The notes: generated by a model not told the origin, from the sequence alone. Shown: positions 23,442-33,362, numbered from the stretch's first letter. The stretch is DNA of 38,154 nucleotides from Oligella ureolytica DSM 18253 (GCF_000373745.1 NZ_KB892295.1:1-38154), one strand, 5' to 3'. Numbers and translations: made by a program.

Positions 23442-24080
23442 TTATTTTTCTTGACCCACATCACCAAGCCATTTTCTCATGGTCTGCGCCATACCGTCTT
23501 CCTCGCGCTTTTCAAGATTCTCAATAACCGTAATAAACTCATCTTTTGTATCATTTTGACCAATTTTGGACTTGGCGAGCACCTTGGTAATTGTCACATC
23601 AAATGCAGTAATCTCTTCAATCTGCTCCATAATGTAATCCAACGGTGCATCAGCCATCCGCCAAGCCTCTTCACCATGTACATCTCTCTCGATTTGCTTG
23701 GTTAAGAAACCGGTTGCTGCCAAGCGTGAACGCTTGTCATTGTAAAAGCGGATGGTGCCATAAACATGTATCGCCTGATAATTCCAGGTCGGTACTTTTT
23801 TATTTTTCGCGTCCTTTTGGGGATAGTCTTTGGCTGACACATAGGCATCGTCCCCCCTAAAAATACACATCACCTCCTGATCACGCTCAATCAAGGATGA
23901 CATGTTATTATCTTTGGCGATATGACCAATTAAATACTCATCACCTTTGAGAATCAGGGGAAGATGCGCGGCAATCAAGCCTTCGGACGTATTAGCAACT
24001 AGGCAGGCAAGCGGAAACTCTCTGATAATTCGTTCTATTTCCTCAGTTCGAACTTCTTTAAATGCTTCTGGAATATACAT
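23442..24080 (-). CDS. PaiB-family FMN-binding protein
   Basis: The 212-residue protein is a split-barrel flavin protein of the PaiB/FMN_bind_2 family, first described as a negative transcriptional regulator in Bacillus. Recognisable are MYIPEAFKE at the start, the FPLACLVANTSEGLIAAHLPLIL strand pair (~25-45), GHIAKDN, FRGDDAYVSAKDYP and VPTWNYQAIHVYGTIRFY (~95-112), the last being the most conserved stretch of the family. There is no DNA-binding domain, so direct transcriptional control is doubtful; a flavin- or haem-related enzymatic role is possible. It stands alone between ilvB and sstT. Confidence 0.8.
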   Translation of the reverse strand: MYIPEAFKEVRTEEIERIIREFPLACLVANTSEGLIAAHLPLILKGDEYLIGHIAKDNNMSSLIERDQEVMCIFRGDDAYVSAKDYPQKDAKNKKVPTWNYQAIHVYGTIRFYNDKRSRLAATGFLTKQIERDVHGEEAWRMADAPLDYIMEQIEEITAFDVTITKVLAKSKIGQNDTKDEFITVIENLEKREEDGMAQTMRKWLGDVGQEK

Positions 24081-24221
24081 ACATCAACTCAATAAAATAC
24101 CATTTAACATATATATTGTATACGTCTTTGGTCTAATAAATCCCCTTTCTTATAAAGAGTCATTGCTCCATTCCAAAAAAAAGCTAAAATGTTGCGCATT
24201 ACATAAAAAGAGAGTTTAAGA

Positions 24222-25439
24222 ATGAAAGTTAATCAATTGGGACACACTTTTTTGCGTGGTAGTTTAGTTAAGCAAGTATTAGCAGCTTTAATACTAGGCG
24301 CCATTATCGGTGTACTGCTACCAGCAGTCGCATTAAAGCTGACAATCTTAGGAACTATTTTTATCGGTGCATTAAAATCAGTTGCGCCGATTCTGGTGTT
24401 TATTTTAGTCATGGCAGCCTTGGCTTCTCAAGATATCAACACCAGTTCAAACATGCGTCCCGTCATCTTACTGTATGTGGTAAGCACCTTAGCTGCAGCA
24501 TTCGTCGGAGTGACAGCGAGTTTTCTGTTTCCAACTGTTCTCGTATTACCCAACCCTGAAAGTGGTATTAGTGATGCACCAACCGGCATCACCGAGGTCT
24601 TACATACACTCATTTTAAATATTGTCGACAACCCGGTTAATGCCTTAATATCAGCTAATTATATTGGTATTTTGACATGGGCGATCTTATTTGGTTTTGC
24701 CCTTCGCATGGTTGCTCCTACCACGAAAGCAGTGATTTCAGATATTGCTTTTGCTATGACCAAGATAGTACAGTGGGTCATTCGTTTAGCGCCCTTTGGG
24801 GTATTTGGTATCGTTGCTTCCACCGTGGCTACCACTGGTTTAAGTAGCTTACTAAGTTATGCTCAGTTAGTATTAGTCTTAGTGGGAGCGATGGCGTTTG
24901 TTGCACTCATCGTAAACCCCATCATTGTTTGGTTTATGATTCGTCAAAACCCTTATCCTTTAGTGATACAGTGCTTAGTTGAGAGTGGCATCATGGCCTT
25001 TGTCTCACGCAGTTCAGCCGCAAATATTCCGGTCAATCTTGATTTAGCTAAAAAACTCGGTTTGCGTGAAACGACCTACTCTGTTTCAATCCCTCTGGGC
25101 GCTACCATTAATATGGCGGGCGCAGCGATCACCATTTCTGTACTGACCTTAGCAGCAGCCTATACCCTAGGTATCGAAGTTGATATTGCGACGGCTCTTT
25201 TACTGAGTCTACTGGCAACGATTTCCGCTTGCGGTGCATCCGGCGTACCGGGCGGTTCCCTACTTTTAATTCCAATGGCTTGTAGCTTATTTGGTATCAG
25301 CAATGAGATAGCGGCACAGGTGATTGCCGTTGGGGTAACAATCAGTGTGATTCAAGATTCGGTAGAAACAGGCTTAAACTCATCATCTGACATTCTGTTT
25401 ACTGCCGCAGCGGATATCGCTGCCCGTCGCACCTCGTAA
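24222..25439 (+). CDS. sstT: Sodium:serine/threonine symporter SstT
   Basis: The 405-residue inner-membrane protein belongs to the dicarboxylate/amino acid:cation symporter family and has the length of E. coli SstT. It shows about nine hydrophobic segments, the serine-rich hairpin [21 protein letters not shown], the [21 protein letters not shown] segment (equivalent to the NMDGT region), and the HP2 hairpin [20 protein letters not shown]. It imports serine and threonine with Na+. ATG 24222 follows GAGAG. It is a single-gene unit with a shared terminator region downstream. Confidence 0.93.
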   Translation: MKVNQLGHTFLRGSLVKQVLAALILGAIIGVLLPAVALKLTILGTIFIGALKSVAPILVFILVMAALASQDINTSSNMRPVILLYVVSTLAAAFVGVTASFLFPTVLVLPNPESGISDAPTGITEVLHTLILNIVDNPVNALISANYIGILTWAILFGFALRMVAPTTKAVISDIAFAMTKIVQWVIRLAPFGVFGIVASTVATTGLSSLLSYAQLVLVLVGAMAFVALIVNPIIVWFMIRQNPYPLVIQCLVESGIMAFVSRSSAANIPVNLDLAKKLGLRETTYSVSIPLGATINMAGAAITISVLTLAAAYTLGIEVDIATALLLSLLATISACGASGVPGGSLLLIPMACSLFGISNEIAAQVIAVGVTISVIQDSVETGLNSSSDILFTAAADIAARRTS

Positions 25440-25466
25440 AGCGTAGATAATAGGGCATAAAAAACA

Positions 25467-25502
25467 ATGACTGATATCAGCCTTTAAGCCGATATCAGTC
25501 AT
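25467..25502. terminator. Terminator between sstT and phoX
   Basis: ATGACTGATATC and GATATCAGTCAT form a perfect 12-base stem with a 12-base loop. Read on the minus strand it is followed by TGTTTTTT, so it is strongest for phoX; it can also stop transcription of the convergent sstT. Confidence 0.75.
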
Positions 25503-25536
25503 CTACCAGTTTAGTGTTAACTAAACGCTTTCTTAA

Positions 25537-27642
25537 TTAAGCAGGGAAAGAGCCTACCACACCACCATCTTCACGCCAGATGACAACAGTCGCCGGACGT
25601 GGACGATCTGCTTTTTCAGCGTCAGGCCATGTAGATACAGCCGTCGGATTGTTTTGTGAATCCTCTAAGCTTTGACCTTCACCCGGGTGCTGGATATTAA
25701 CAAAAAGGTATTTAAGATCCGGCGTCCACGTAATACCGGTCACCTCACAGCCTTTAGGGCCAACTAAGAAACGGCGAATAACTTTCGTCTTAGGATCAGC
25801 AACCAACATGCTGTTATTACCCTGACTTTCATACTCACCGCTATTAGAGTAATTACCGTCCGTTTGAATCCACAATAAACCGCGAGGGTCGACAGCTAAG
25901 CCATCAGGACTATTAAAGGTATTACGCTTATCGATATTATCCGAACCGGCATAAATATCATCATGCACATTTGGATTACCAGCAATAACAAATAAATCCC
26001 ATTCAAAGCTATCGGCCGTTGCGTCATTATCTGCTTCTACCCAGCGCACAATCTGACCATAGGCATTTTTCTCACGTGGGTTAGGGCCATAAGCATCTGG
26101 ATGCTTTGGACCACCGGGATAACGCTCTTTGCCGCTACCACGATTAGAGTTATTTGTTAGCGTAACAAATACTTCTTTGCTGTGAGGGTGAACTGCGACC
26201 CACTCCGGACGATCCATTGGGGTTGCACCAACTGCATCTGCCGCTTGACGTGTATGCACTAATAACTCACCCATATCCGTAAATAAATCACCTAAGCGAC
26301 GACCATCAACTGTTGGTGTATCTAATACGAGTGGCAACCATTTACCGGTCCCCATGAAACTACCGTCTGTTGCTTCATTATCGCTAAATACAGCTACATA
26401 AAGCGTACCTTCATGTAATAATTTACGGTTAGCTTCTGCGTTATTCGGGTCAAACTTTCCATCAGAAATGAATTTATAGATGTATTCGCTGCGCTGGTCA
26501 TCACCCATGTAAATAACGACACGATTATCCGGCGCTAACGTAATTGCCGCATTTTCATGCTTAAAGCGACCTAAAGCAGTCAGTTTCTTCGGTTTAGATT
26601 CCGGATCAAAAGGGTCAATCTCTACAATCCAGCCAAAGCGGTTAACCTCATTTGGTTCGACCGTCCAGTCAAAACGCTCATCGTGGGTATCCCAAGCATA
26701 AGTCTCATCAGCGGTTTTGCTCGAACCTTTATAGCGCTGAAGACCGGCTGTTTGTTTTTCATCGAGGAAATCACTGTACTCAACGTCATCCTCATTTTTG
26801 GTACCAACACCAAAATAATCGGTCACGTTCTCCTCACAGGTGAGGTATGTATTCCAGTAAGTGTAACCATTACCACAGTTACCAAAGGTACCGTAAACAT
26901 TACGACCTTCAGGATCTTTATTGGTACGAACCAAGTCGGCACCAACGGCAGGACCCACTAATTCCATCAAGGTATTCGCGTTGATACTGCGATTATATTT
27001 AGAGTCTAAAACAGGCTCCCATAAACCTTGATCGTTTAGGCGCACATGCACGACTGATGCACCTTGTGCGTGTTGAGACTTACGAATCCAATCAGCATTC
27101 CAGCCCTCACCACCCGGTGTCACGCCTTTGGGGAAAAAGTACTCTGGTGTCACGTATTCGTGGTTAGTGACTAATAGACCTTCTTTGCTACTGCCACTGA
27201 TACTGTCTTTCGTATCAATAGGGAAGAAATGTATACCGTCGTGGTTAAAACCGATTTGTTTTAACTGTGCATCAGCGTTGTCACTGGCATCACCAAGAAA
27301 CGCCGGTGAGTTGCTATGTAATTTATCACCCCAACGGTTAATAACAGCAGAACGGTAGCCATCAGGCAGAGTAATTGTATCTAAGGTATCAGCTTCTAAA
27401 CCAGCAAAGTTTTTAATTTCTTCCGGGTTAAACATGCCTAACGCTGAGCCTGCTTGGTTACCTACATTGGCTGCAGTTTTTGCAAGCACATCAGTCACAC
27501 CTAAACCAAAGAAACTAATAACACCAAGACCCAAACCGGTCTTTAAAAAACCGCGACGAGACTGAGCTGCTTCTACTAACTCATGAAACGGAGTGGTTTC
27601 GCTCTCATTTGCGGGGATATCATCTAAATCAAATTCTTTCAT
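25537..27642 (-). CDS. phoX: PhoX-family alkaline phosphatase, Tat-exported
   Basis: The 701-residue protein belongs to the PhoX (DUF839) phosphatases, periplasmic or surface enzymes that release phosphate from organic esters using calcium and iron. The N-terminus has a twin-arginine signal, SRRGFLKTG followed by a hydrophobic stretch, at residues ~28-55. Family segments include TFGNCGNGYTYWNTYLTCEEN, IVEIDPFDPES, HENAAITLAPDNRVVIYMGDD, and SPDGLAVDPRGLLWIQTDG. ATG 27642 follows TTGGAG and begins a region typical of the family; the longer frame from 27684 is rejected. It lies 84 bases after livF on the same strand but has a Pho-box-like site of its own. Confidence 0.9.
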   Translation of the reverse strand: MKEFDLDDIPANESETTPFHELVEAAQSRRGFLKTGLGLGVISFFGLGVTDVLAKTAANVGNQAGSALGMFNPEEIKNFAGLEADTLDTITLPDGYRSAVINRWGDKLHSNSPAFLGDASDNADAQLKQIGFNHDGIHFFPIDTKDSISGSSKEGLLVTNHEYVTPEYFFPKGVTPGGEGWNADWIRKSQHAQGASVVHVRLNDQGLWEPVLDSKYNRSINANTLMELVGPAVGADLVRTNKDPEGRNVYGTFGNCGNGYTYWNTYLTCEENVTDYFGVGTKNEDDVEYSDFLDEKQTAGLQRYKGSSKTADETYAWDTHDERFDWTVEPNEVNRFGWIVEIDPFDPESKPKKLTALGRFKHENAAITLAPDNRVVIYMGDDQRSEYIYKFISDGKFDPNNAEANRKLLHEGTLYVAVFSDNEATDGSFMGTGKWLPLVLDTPTVDGRRLGDLFTDMGELLVHTRQAADAVGATPMDRPEWVAVHPHSKEVFVTLTNNSNRGSGKERYPGGPKHPDAYGPNPREKNAYGQIVRWVEADNDATADSFEWDLFVIAGNPNVHDDIYAGSDNIDKRNTFNSPDGLAVDPRGLLWIQTDGNYSNSGEYESQGNNSMLVADPKTKVIRRFLVGPKGCEVTGITWTPDLKYLFVNIQHPGEGQSLEDSQNNPTAVSTWPDAEKADRPRPATVVIWREDGGVVGSFPA

Positions 27643-27692
27643 AGCTAACTCCAATAGAAAAAAATAAGCTAGCGCTATTGTCACAAAAGAAT

Positions 27693-27710
27693 ATGAACAT
27701 CTGATGACGG
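27693..27710 (-). promoter_or_regulatory. Pho-box-like site before phoX
   Basis: On the minus strand CCGTCAT (27710-27704) is followed after exactly four bases by TGTTCAT (27699-27693). The Pho box is two CTGTCAT-like heptamers spaced by four bases; the first matches 6 of 7 and the second 4 of 7. The site is ~50 bases before the phoX start, where a PhoB-activated promoter would be expected. Confidence 0.4.
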
Positions 27711-27726
27711 TTTTTAAACTTTTTAG

Positions 27727-28422
27727 TTAAAGTACCCCTTCTTCTACTATTTCTCCCATGCTCAAGGTGTAATAGCGGTCTGCTACTTGCTTAGCTAAAT
27801 GGTAATTCTGCTCAGAAATTAAAATACTAATCCCCTTTTTTTTAAGCTCAATGATCATCTCAATCATCTGATCGACAATCACCGGCGCTACCCCCTCTGA
27901 AGGCTCGTCCAATAGCACCATGTAGGGATTACCCATCAAACTACGTGCCACACTCAGCATTTGCTGCTCGCCGCCGCTCATCTTGCCACCGGGACGGTGG
28001 ACCATTTTCCCGAGGTTGGGAAAAAGCTGATACAACCGCTCTTCTGTCCAATAAAAGACAGCTTCACCATCGGGCCAATAACGCTCAGGCTGCCGTCCCG
28101 TCAGTAAATTTTCTTTCACTGTTAATTCACTAAAAACACGCCTATCCTCAGGTACAAAGCCTAAACCGGCACGGGCAATTTGATAGGAAGGTGCTTTGCT
28201 AATATCTTGACCATTAAAAATTACCTGCCCCTCCTTACGGTCCATCATATTCATAATGGCCTTAAGCGTCGTGGATTTACCAGCACCATTAACACCCATC
28301 AGAGCGACAACCTCACCTTTTTTTACTTCAAACGATAAGTCAAAAAGAGCCTTAGCTCGGCCATACCAAGCAGAAAGGTGATTAACGGTTAGTAAGGTAG
28401 TTGAATCATCCAAGTCACTCAT
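27727..28422 (-). CDS. livF: Branched-chain amino acid-type ABC ATPase LivF
   Basis: The product from ATG 28422 is 231 residues or so in length and contains Walker A GVNGAGKST, Q-loop VPEDRRVF, signature MSGGEQQMLSVARSL, Walker B MVLLDEPSEGVAP and a C-terminal YTLSMGEIVEEG, all typical of LivF. The start at 28422 directly abuts the stop of the upstream fused gene (TAG at 28426-28424), with a G-rich ribosome site inside that gene's end; an in-frame start at 28452 would overlap it. LivF pairs with the LivG domain of the fused protein to power import. The LivF tail after EEGVL is a few residues shorter than many homologues. Confidence 0.88.
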   Translation of the reverse strand: MSDLDDSTTLLTVNHLSAWYGRAKALFDLSFEVKKGEVVALMGVNGAGKSTTLKAIMNMMDRKEGQVIFNGQDISKAPSYQIARAGLGFVPEDRRVFSELTVKENLLTGRQPERYWPDGEAVFYWTEERLYQLFPNLGKMVHRPGGKMSGGEQQMLSVARSLMGNPYMVLLDEPSEGVAPVIVDQMIEMIIELKKKGISILISEQNYHLAKQVADRYYTLSMGEIVEEGVL

Positions 28423-28423
28423 A

Positions 28424-31135
28424 CTAAGCCTTAGCCCCCTCTGTAAATACACTAGTGCCTAAATAAACTGCTCTCACCTGATCATCCTTAGCAATTTCTG
28501 CGGCTGAACCCTCTGCTATTAAACTACCTTCTGCCAATACTAAAATACGATCAGCATAATTAAAGACCACATCCACACTATGCTCAGTAAATAAAACGGC
28601 CATTTGTCGCTGTATTGACAAGGACTTCACTAACTTCATCAACAAATGGCGTTCTTCTGCTGCCATACCGGCCGTCGGCTCATCCATGAGCAATAACTCC
28701 GGACTGTGAGCTAAAGCCATCCCTAACTCTAACCGCTTCACATCGCCATACGCTAATTCACTGGCTTGGCGATTAGCTAAATGCGCTAAGCCAACTTGTT
28801 GCAGCAGTTCATGCGCGTCATTAACTGTCGTAAATGCATGGGAGTCTGCTTGGTGTAAGGCAACCTGCATATTTTCTAAGACACTCATTGAATTAAAGAC
28901 TGTCGCAATTTGAAAGGTTCGACCGATCCCCTTAGACCAAATGCCGGCAGCATCTAAACCCTTTAAAGACGTTCCTTTAAAGAATATCTCGCCACCGGTG
29001 GGTTCAAACTGCCCACCAACCATATTAAAAATCGTCGATTTACCGGCACCGTTAGGACCAATTAGGGCAAGCATCTCACCACGTTTAATATCAAAAGAAG
29101 TATCATTAACCGCCCAAAAATCCCCATAGCGCTTATTAATACTTTTAACTTCTAACATAACTTCTTGAGATTGAGTCGCCGGTTCAGATGTAACCGTAAC
29201 AACTTCTTCTAGCGCCTCAGTATCGCTGGCAGCCGTGACAGTCGTCATACGATTATCCTCTTTGCGGGCAACGTTAAACCAGTGCCTAATACCAACTAAA
29301 CCACTGGGTAATAACAGCACCAACACTAAAATAATGCCACCTAATAACGCCTTCCAGTAATCGCTATATAGAGTGACCCAATCATGCAGAACCACATAGC
29401 TCACTGCCCCCACTAAAGGACCGGTTACCGATTGAATGCCACCTAACAGTACCATCACTAAGCCATCCACCGAGCGGGCGACGCTCAGCTCATCTGGTGA
29501 AATACTACCTTTGGAATACACATAAAGGATACCGGTCACACCGGCACAAAAACCGGAAACTATAAATGCCTGCCATTGCACCCGTTTAACCTTGATACCA
29601 AGTGCCTGTGCTCGCATCGGGGCATCGCGTGTAGCACGCATGGAGTAACCAAAGGGTGTAAATAACAAATAGCGAATGGTCAACACCCCTGCAATCACTA
29701 CCAATAAAGTAAAGTAATAATAATTACGCGGATCGCTAAGCATACCCTCCGGCCAAATACCGATAAGACCATTGGAGCCACCAGTGAACCCATCCCATTG
29801 GAAGATAATTGACCAGACAAACTGGGCAAATGCGAGCGTCAACATGGCCATATAAATACCGCTTAAACGCACACTGAACCAGCCAAATACGATCGCTGCA
29901 GCCAAACCACCTAACGGTGCCATCAAAATCACCAGCCACATTGGCCAAGCTAATTGCGTCACTAAAATAGCCGCAGTATAAGCACCCACTCCAAAAAATG
30001 CGGCGTGACCAAACGAGCTCATTCCCCCCGGCCCAACGATAAAATACAAGCTACTCGCAAATAGTGCCATCATCAAACCATCTTGCATAATCAACATCAA
30101 ATACGGCCATTGCTCTTCAAGCAACGGGAAGCTGGCCAGTACAGCGATGGCTAAAACAGCAACTATCTTATAAGAATTGGACGCCGGGACTAACGGCGGT
30201 TCACCATGTAAGGCACGTGGCATACTTTCTTGCGGCTTACCAAGGAGTCCCCACGGGCGGTAAATTAACACCAAGGCCATCAATACAAACTGCATCACGA
30301 GGGTCAATTGACTAAATTCAATCGTTATCCCAAAAATTGTCTGTGTACCCAACCAAATACAGATAGCTTTAATTTCAGAGATTAATAACGCCGCTAAAAA
30401 CGCACCTGGAATAGAGCCCATGCCACCAATAACAACGACAGCAAAGACATCCCCAATAAGATTTAAATCAATTGTTAGGCTTGCCGGTTCACGAGGCAAC
30501 TCCAACCCGGCTGCCAATGCCGCTAAAAAACAGCCTAAGGCAAAAACAGCGGTAAATAACCACGCTTGGTTGACTCCTAAGGCGCTTAGCATTTCCCTAT
30601 CGTGAGTCGCCGCACGGACATATAAACCAAAACGAGTAAAACGTAATAGCACCCAAACAGCCAATAGAATGGCCGGCCCCATCACAATTAATAACAAATC
30701 ATATTCAGGAAAGGAGCGATTTAGCATCTGTATCGCTCCCTCTAAGCCCGGTGCCTTAGGCCCTAATAAATCTTCGGGTCCCCACATCCACAAAGCAAAA
30801 TCACTGATAATCAATAATATGGCAAAGGTTGCCAATAACTGAAATAATTCGGGCGATTTATAAATACGCCTTAACACCACGATTTCAATCAATGCTCCAA
30901 GTAGAGCAACAATCACCGCAGAAATAAAAATACTACCCCAAAAACCTAAGACTGAGCCCGCCCCCCAGGTCGTACTAAAGTGATAGGCAATATAAAGGCC
31001 GAGCATATAAAAGGAGCCGTGAGCGAAGTTCACCACACGGCATACCCCAAAAATAATGGTCAATCCTAAGGCCGCTAAAAATAGCGTAGAAGTGCTCGCT
31101 AAACCATTGAGCAATTGAATTAATAAAGCGTCCAT
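28424..31135 (-). CDS. Fused LivH-LivM-LivG ABC transporter protein
   Basis: One 903-residue chain carries three subunits normally made separately. Residues 1-300 are a LivH permease (VNFAHGSFYMLG, GGMGSIPGAFLAA), ~322-620 a LivM permease (MSSFGHAAFFGVGAYTAA, TGGSNGLIGI, RATRDAPMRAQALGI) and ~659-898 a LivG ATPase with Walker A GPNGAGKST (693-701), LAYGDVKRLELG, Walker B LLLMDEP (814-820) and switch His852. A 35-residue Thr/Glu-rich linker precedes LivG and contains Met630, whose codon at 29248-29246 is preceded by AGAGGAT, so a separate LivG could also be initiated there. With LivF and the upstream binding protein it forms an importer of the branched-chain amino acid/urea/amide class; the substrate is not readable. 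Confidence 0.9.
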   Translation of the reverse strand: MDALLIQLLNGLASTSTLFLAALGLTIIFGVCRVVNFAHGSFYMLGLYIAYHFSTTWGAGSVLGFWGSIFISAVIVALLGALIEIVVLRRIYKSPELFQLLATFAILLIISDFALWMWGPEDLLGPKAPGLEGAIQMLNRSFPEYDLLLIVMGPAILLAVWVLLRFTRFGLYVRAATHDREMLSALGVNQAWLFTAVFALGCFLAALAAGLELPREPASLTIDLNLIGDVFAVVVIGGMGSIPGAFLAALLISEIKAICIWLGTQTIFGITIEFSQLTLVMQFVLMALVLIYRPWGLLGKPQESMPRALHGEPPLVPASNSYKIVAVLAIAVLASFPLLEEQWPYLMLIMQDGLMMALFASSLYFIVGPGGMSSFGHAAFFGVGAYTAAILVTQLAWPMWLVILMAPLGGLAAAIVFGWFSVRLSGIYMAMLTLAFAQFVWSIIFQWDGFTGGSNGLIGIWPEGMLSDPRNYYYFTLLVVIAGVLTIRYLLFTPFGYSMRATRDAPMRAQALGIKVKRVQWQAFIVSGFCAGVTGILYVYSKGSISPDELSVARSVDGLVMVLLGGIQSVTGPLVGAVSYVVLHDWVTLYSDYWKALLGGIILVLVLLLPSGLVGIRHWFNVARKEDNRMTTVTAASDTEALEEVVTVTSEPATQSQEVMLEVKSINKRYGDFWAVNDTSFDIKRGEMLALIGPNGAGKSTIFNMVGGQFEPTGGEIFFKGTSLKGLDAAGIWSKGIGRTFQIATVFNSMSVLENMQVALHQADSHAFTTVNDAHELLQQVGLAHLANRQASELAYGDVKRLELGMALAHSPELLLMDEPTAGMAAEERHLLMKLVKSLSIQRQMAVLFTEHSVDVVFNYADRILVLAEGSLIAEGSAAEIAKDDQVRAVYLGTSVFTEGAKA

Positions 31136-31152
31136 TTATGTATCTAAAAACT

Positions 31153-31191
31153 AAATCGGTCTTGTCGTGAATCACTCGACAAGACCGATTT
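31153..31191 (-). terminator. Intercistronic hairpin between the binding protein and LivHMG
   Basis: A perfect 15-base stem, AAATCGGTCTTGTCG with CGACAAGACCGATTT, has a 9-base loop. On the minus strand AGTTTTTAG follows, and a longer T-run exists on the plus strand. Sitting 11 bases after the binding-protein stop, it probably lets the receptor be made in excess over the membrane parts by partial termination or by protecting the upstream message. Confidence 0.7.
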
Positions 31192-31202
31192 TTTACTTCT
31201 TA

Positions 31203-32417
31203 TTAGTCCTCAACAGGTCGTAATTTCGCCACTTCTTCATCGGTAGGCTGTACATCCTTGCCATTGATGTACTGGATATTGGTCATAATCCCCTCGCCGT
31301 CCTTGATATCTAAAGTACCAACAAATGCCCCCATGGTTGATTGATGATCCTGTGGTCGGTAGTAGATGGGACCAAGCGGTGAATCATGCTCAAGCCCTCT
31401 AAAGCTCGCAATTAAATCTTCTGTTTCGGTAGAGCCAGCTTTTTCAATACCGGCTGCCAAAGACTGCACCATCATGTAGCCAACAATAGAACCCAAACGC
31501 GGATAATCATTAAACATTTCCTGATAAGCGTTTAAAAAAGCATCATGCTCAGGGGTGTCAATGGCATACCATGGGTAACCTGTGACAAACCAACCTACCG
31601 GCGTATCCTCCCCCAAGGTATCCAAGTACTCAGGTTCACCACTTAGCATACTGACGGTAGGTAAGTCATCAAACACATTACGTACTTGACCGGCACGGAC
31701 AAATTTAGTGAGGTCGGTACTGAAAAGGACGTTAAACAAAGCCTCGGCGCCTGAATCGTCTAACGCTTGCACGACACTGCCTGCATCAATTTTATTTAAA
31801 GGAACGGCCTGCTCAAGTACAAACTCAATATCCGGCTGTTGCTTGCGCATCTCTTCTTTAAATGTCTCAATCGCCGACTGTCCATACTCGTAGTTAGGGT
31901 ATATCAATGCCCAACGCTTTTTCTTAAAAGCCACCGCAGCAGGGACTAACATGCGTGTTTTCATATAGGTTGAGTCACGTAGACGGAAGGTGTAGCGATT
32001 GCCATCATGCCAAGTCATTTTGTCAGTTAATGGCTCACCGGCTAGGAAGAACACTTTATTTTGGCGTGCATAATCAGCAATCGCCAAGGCAATATGTGAT
32101 AAAAAACTGCCTGCCAACATATCGACCTTGTCACGTCTTAATAAATTTTGAGCTTCGCGTACTGCAGCCCCCGGATTACCCCCATCATCACGGATAATAA
32201 TCTCTAATTTCTTACCACCTAATAAACCACCCGCTTCGTTAACCTCATGCACAGCCAACTCAATGCCTTTTCTATAAGGCTCTAAAAATGAAGGGATGGT
32301 TTTGTAACTATTAATTTCACCGACCTTAATAACATCCTTGGCAACTGCCTGACTACCTAAAATAGATAAAGAAAGACTGAGCAGTACTCCCTTAAATAAG
32401 CGCGAGAAGCGGGCCAT
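31203..32417 (-). CDS. ABC transporter substrate-binding protein (LivK/Peripla_BP_6 type)
   Basis: The 404-residue protein has a signal peptide (MARFSRLFKG to AVAK) and the type I periplasmic binding fold of the LivK family: VIKVGEINSYKTIPSFLEPYRKG, VNEAGGLLGGKKLEIIIRDDGGNPG, and RWALIYPNYEYGQSAIETFKEE. There is no lipobox. The ligand-pocket sequence differs from classic LivK (the SYxTIP stretch replaces the SG..A..G pattern), so the substrate may be another carboxylate, amide or aromatic acid. It is the first gene of the binding protein-LivHMG-LivF run, with the hairpin at 31153-31191 behind it. Confidence 0.85.
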   Translation of the reverse strand: MARFSRLFKGVLLSLSLSILGSQAVAKDVIKVGEINSYKTIPSFLEPYRKGIELAVHEVNEAGGLLGGKKLEIIIRDDGGNPGAAVREAQNLLRRDKVDMLAGSFLSHIALAIADYARQNKVFFLAGEPLTDKMTWHDGNRYTFRLRDSTYMKTRMLVPAAVAFKKKRWALIYPNYEYGQSAIETFKEEMRKQQPDIEFVLEQAVPLNKIDAGSVVQALDDSGAEALFNVLFSTDLTKFVRAGQVRNVFDDLPTVSMLSGEPEYLDTLGEDTPVGWFVTGYPWYAIDTPEHDAFLNAYQEMFNDYPRLGSIVGYMMVQSLAAGIEKAGSTETEDLIASFRGLEHDSPLGPIYYRPQDHQSTMGAFVGTLDIKDGEGIMTNIQYINGKDVQPTDEEVAKLRPVED

Positions 32418-32588
32418 CGTTTACTACCTCTTATAAATGATTTAAAATCATGTGGTTAATAAGTAACTCTGTATTATAGAGAACTAATATTGAGTTGAGT
32501 TATATTTTTTACAATTAGAGATTGGCTTTATATTTTATAGCTAAAGCTTTTGATAAGAACACATCTCCACACACACGGAATTCATAAC

Positions 32589-33362
32589 ATGGCAGCTTTT
32601 TTAGAGGGCAAAGTACTTAGCGTACACCACTGGACAGATACACTATTCAGCTTTACCACCACGCGTGATGAGGCCTTACGTTTTAAAAACGGTCACTTTA
32701 TTATGATTGGTTTACCGGTCGATGGTAAGCCTCTTTTACGCGCTTATAGTGTTGCCAGTGCCAACTACGAAGATCATTTAGAGTTCTTAAGTATTAAGGT
32801 ACCTGATGGCCCACTCACCTCTCGCTTACAGCACATTAAAGAGGGTGATAATATTATTATCGGTCGTAAACCTACCGGTACGCTGGTATTAGACTATTTA
32901 TTGCCCGGCAAGCGTTTATACCTACTTTCTACCGGTACCGGTCTGGCACCATTCCTTAGTATCACACGTGATCCTGAGACCTATGAGCAATTTGATGAAG
33001 TGATTTTGGTTCATGGTGTACGTACAGTAGCTGAGCTGGCCTACCACGATCTATTTACCAAAGAGTTACCAAATCACGAGTACCTTGGAGAGATGGTCTC
33101 TAAGCAGCTTAAGTACTACCCAACAGTCACTCGTGAAGAGTTTGTTAACAAAGGCCGTATTACGAGCCACATCGAGACGGGCAAGCTATTCAAGGACTTA
33201 GGTGTACCGGCATTAAACCCCGAAGAAGACCGTGTGATGATTTGCGGTAGTCCGGAGATGCTGCGTGAGCTTAAAGAAATGGTTGAGGCTCGCGGTTTTG
33301 TTGAGGGTAATACTTCTACCCCCGGTCACTTTGTGATTGAGCGTGCTTTCGCAGAGCAATAA
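32589..33362 (+). CDS. fpr: Ferredoxin-NADP reductase
   Basis: The 257-residue flavoprotein matches the bacterial subclass-I FPR family in length and motifs: FAD-binding RAYSVAS (~59-65), SIKVPDGPLTSRLQ, NADP-site STGTGLAPFLSI, VMICGSPEML and the C-terminal VIERAFAEQ. It shuttles electrons between NADPH and ferredoxin or flavodoxin in the cytoplasm, in redox-stress and Fe-S metabolism. ATG 32589 is chosen because MAAFLEGKVLSVHHWTDTLF is the family N-terminus; an upstream ATG at 32550 adds 13 histidine-rich residues and is unlikely. It is a single-gene unit ended by a strong terminator. Confidence 0.93.
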   Translation: MAAFLEGKVLSVHHWTDTLFSFTTTRDEALRFKNGHFIMIGLPVDGKPLLRAYSVASANYEDHLEFLSIKVPDGPLTSRLQHIKEGDNIIIGRKPTGTLVLDYLLPGKRLYLLSTGTGLAPFLSITRDPETYEQFDEVILVHGVRTVAELAYHDLFTKELPNHEYLGEMVSKQLKYYPTVTREEFVNKGRITSHIETGKLFKDLGVPALNPEEDRVMICGSPEMLRELKEMVEARGFVEGNTSTPGHFVIERAFAEQ

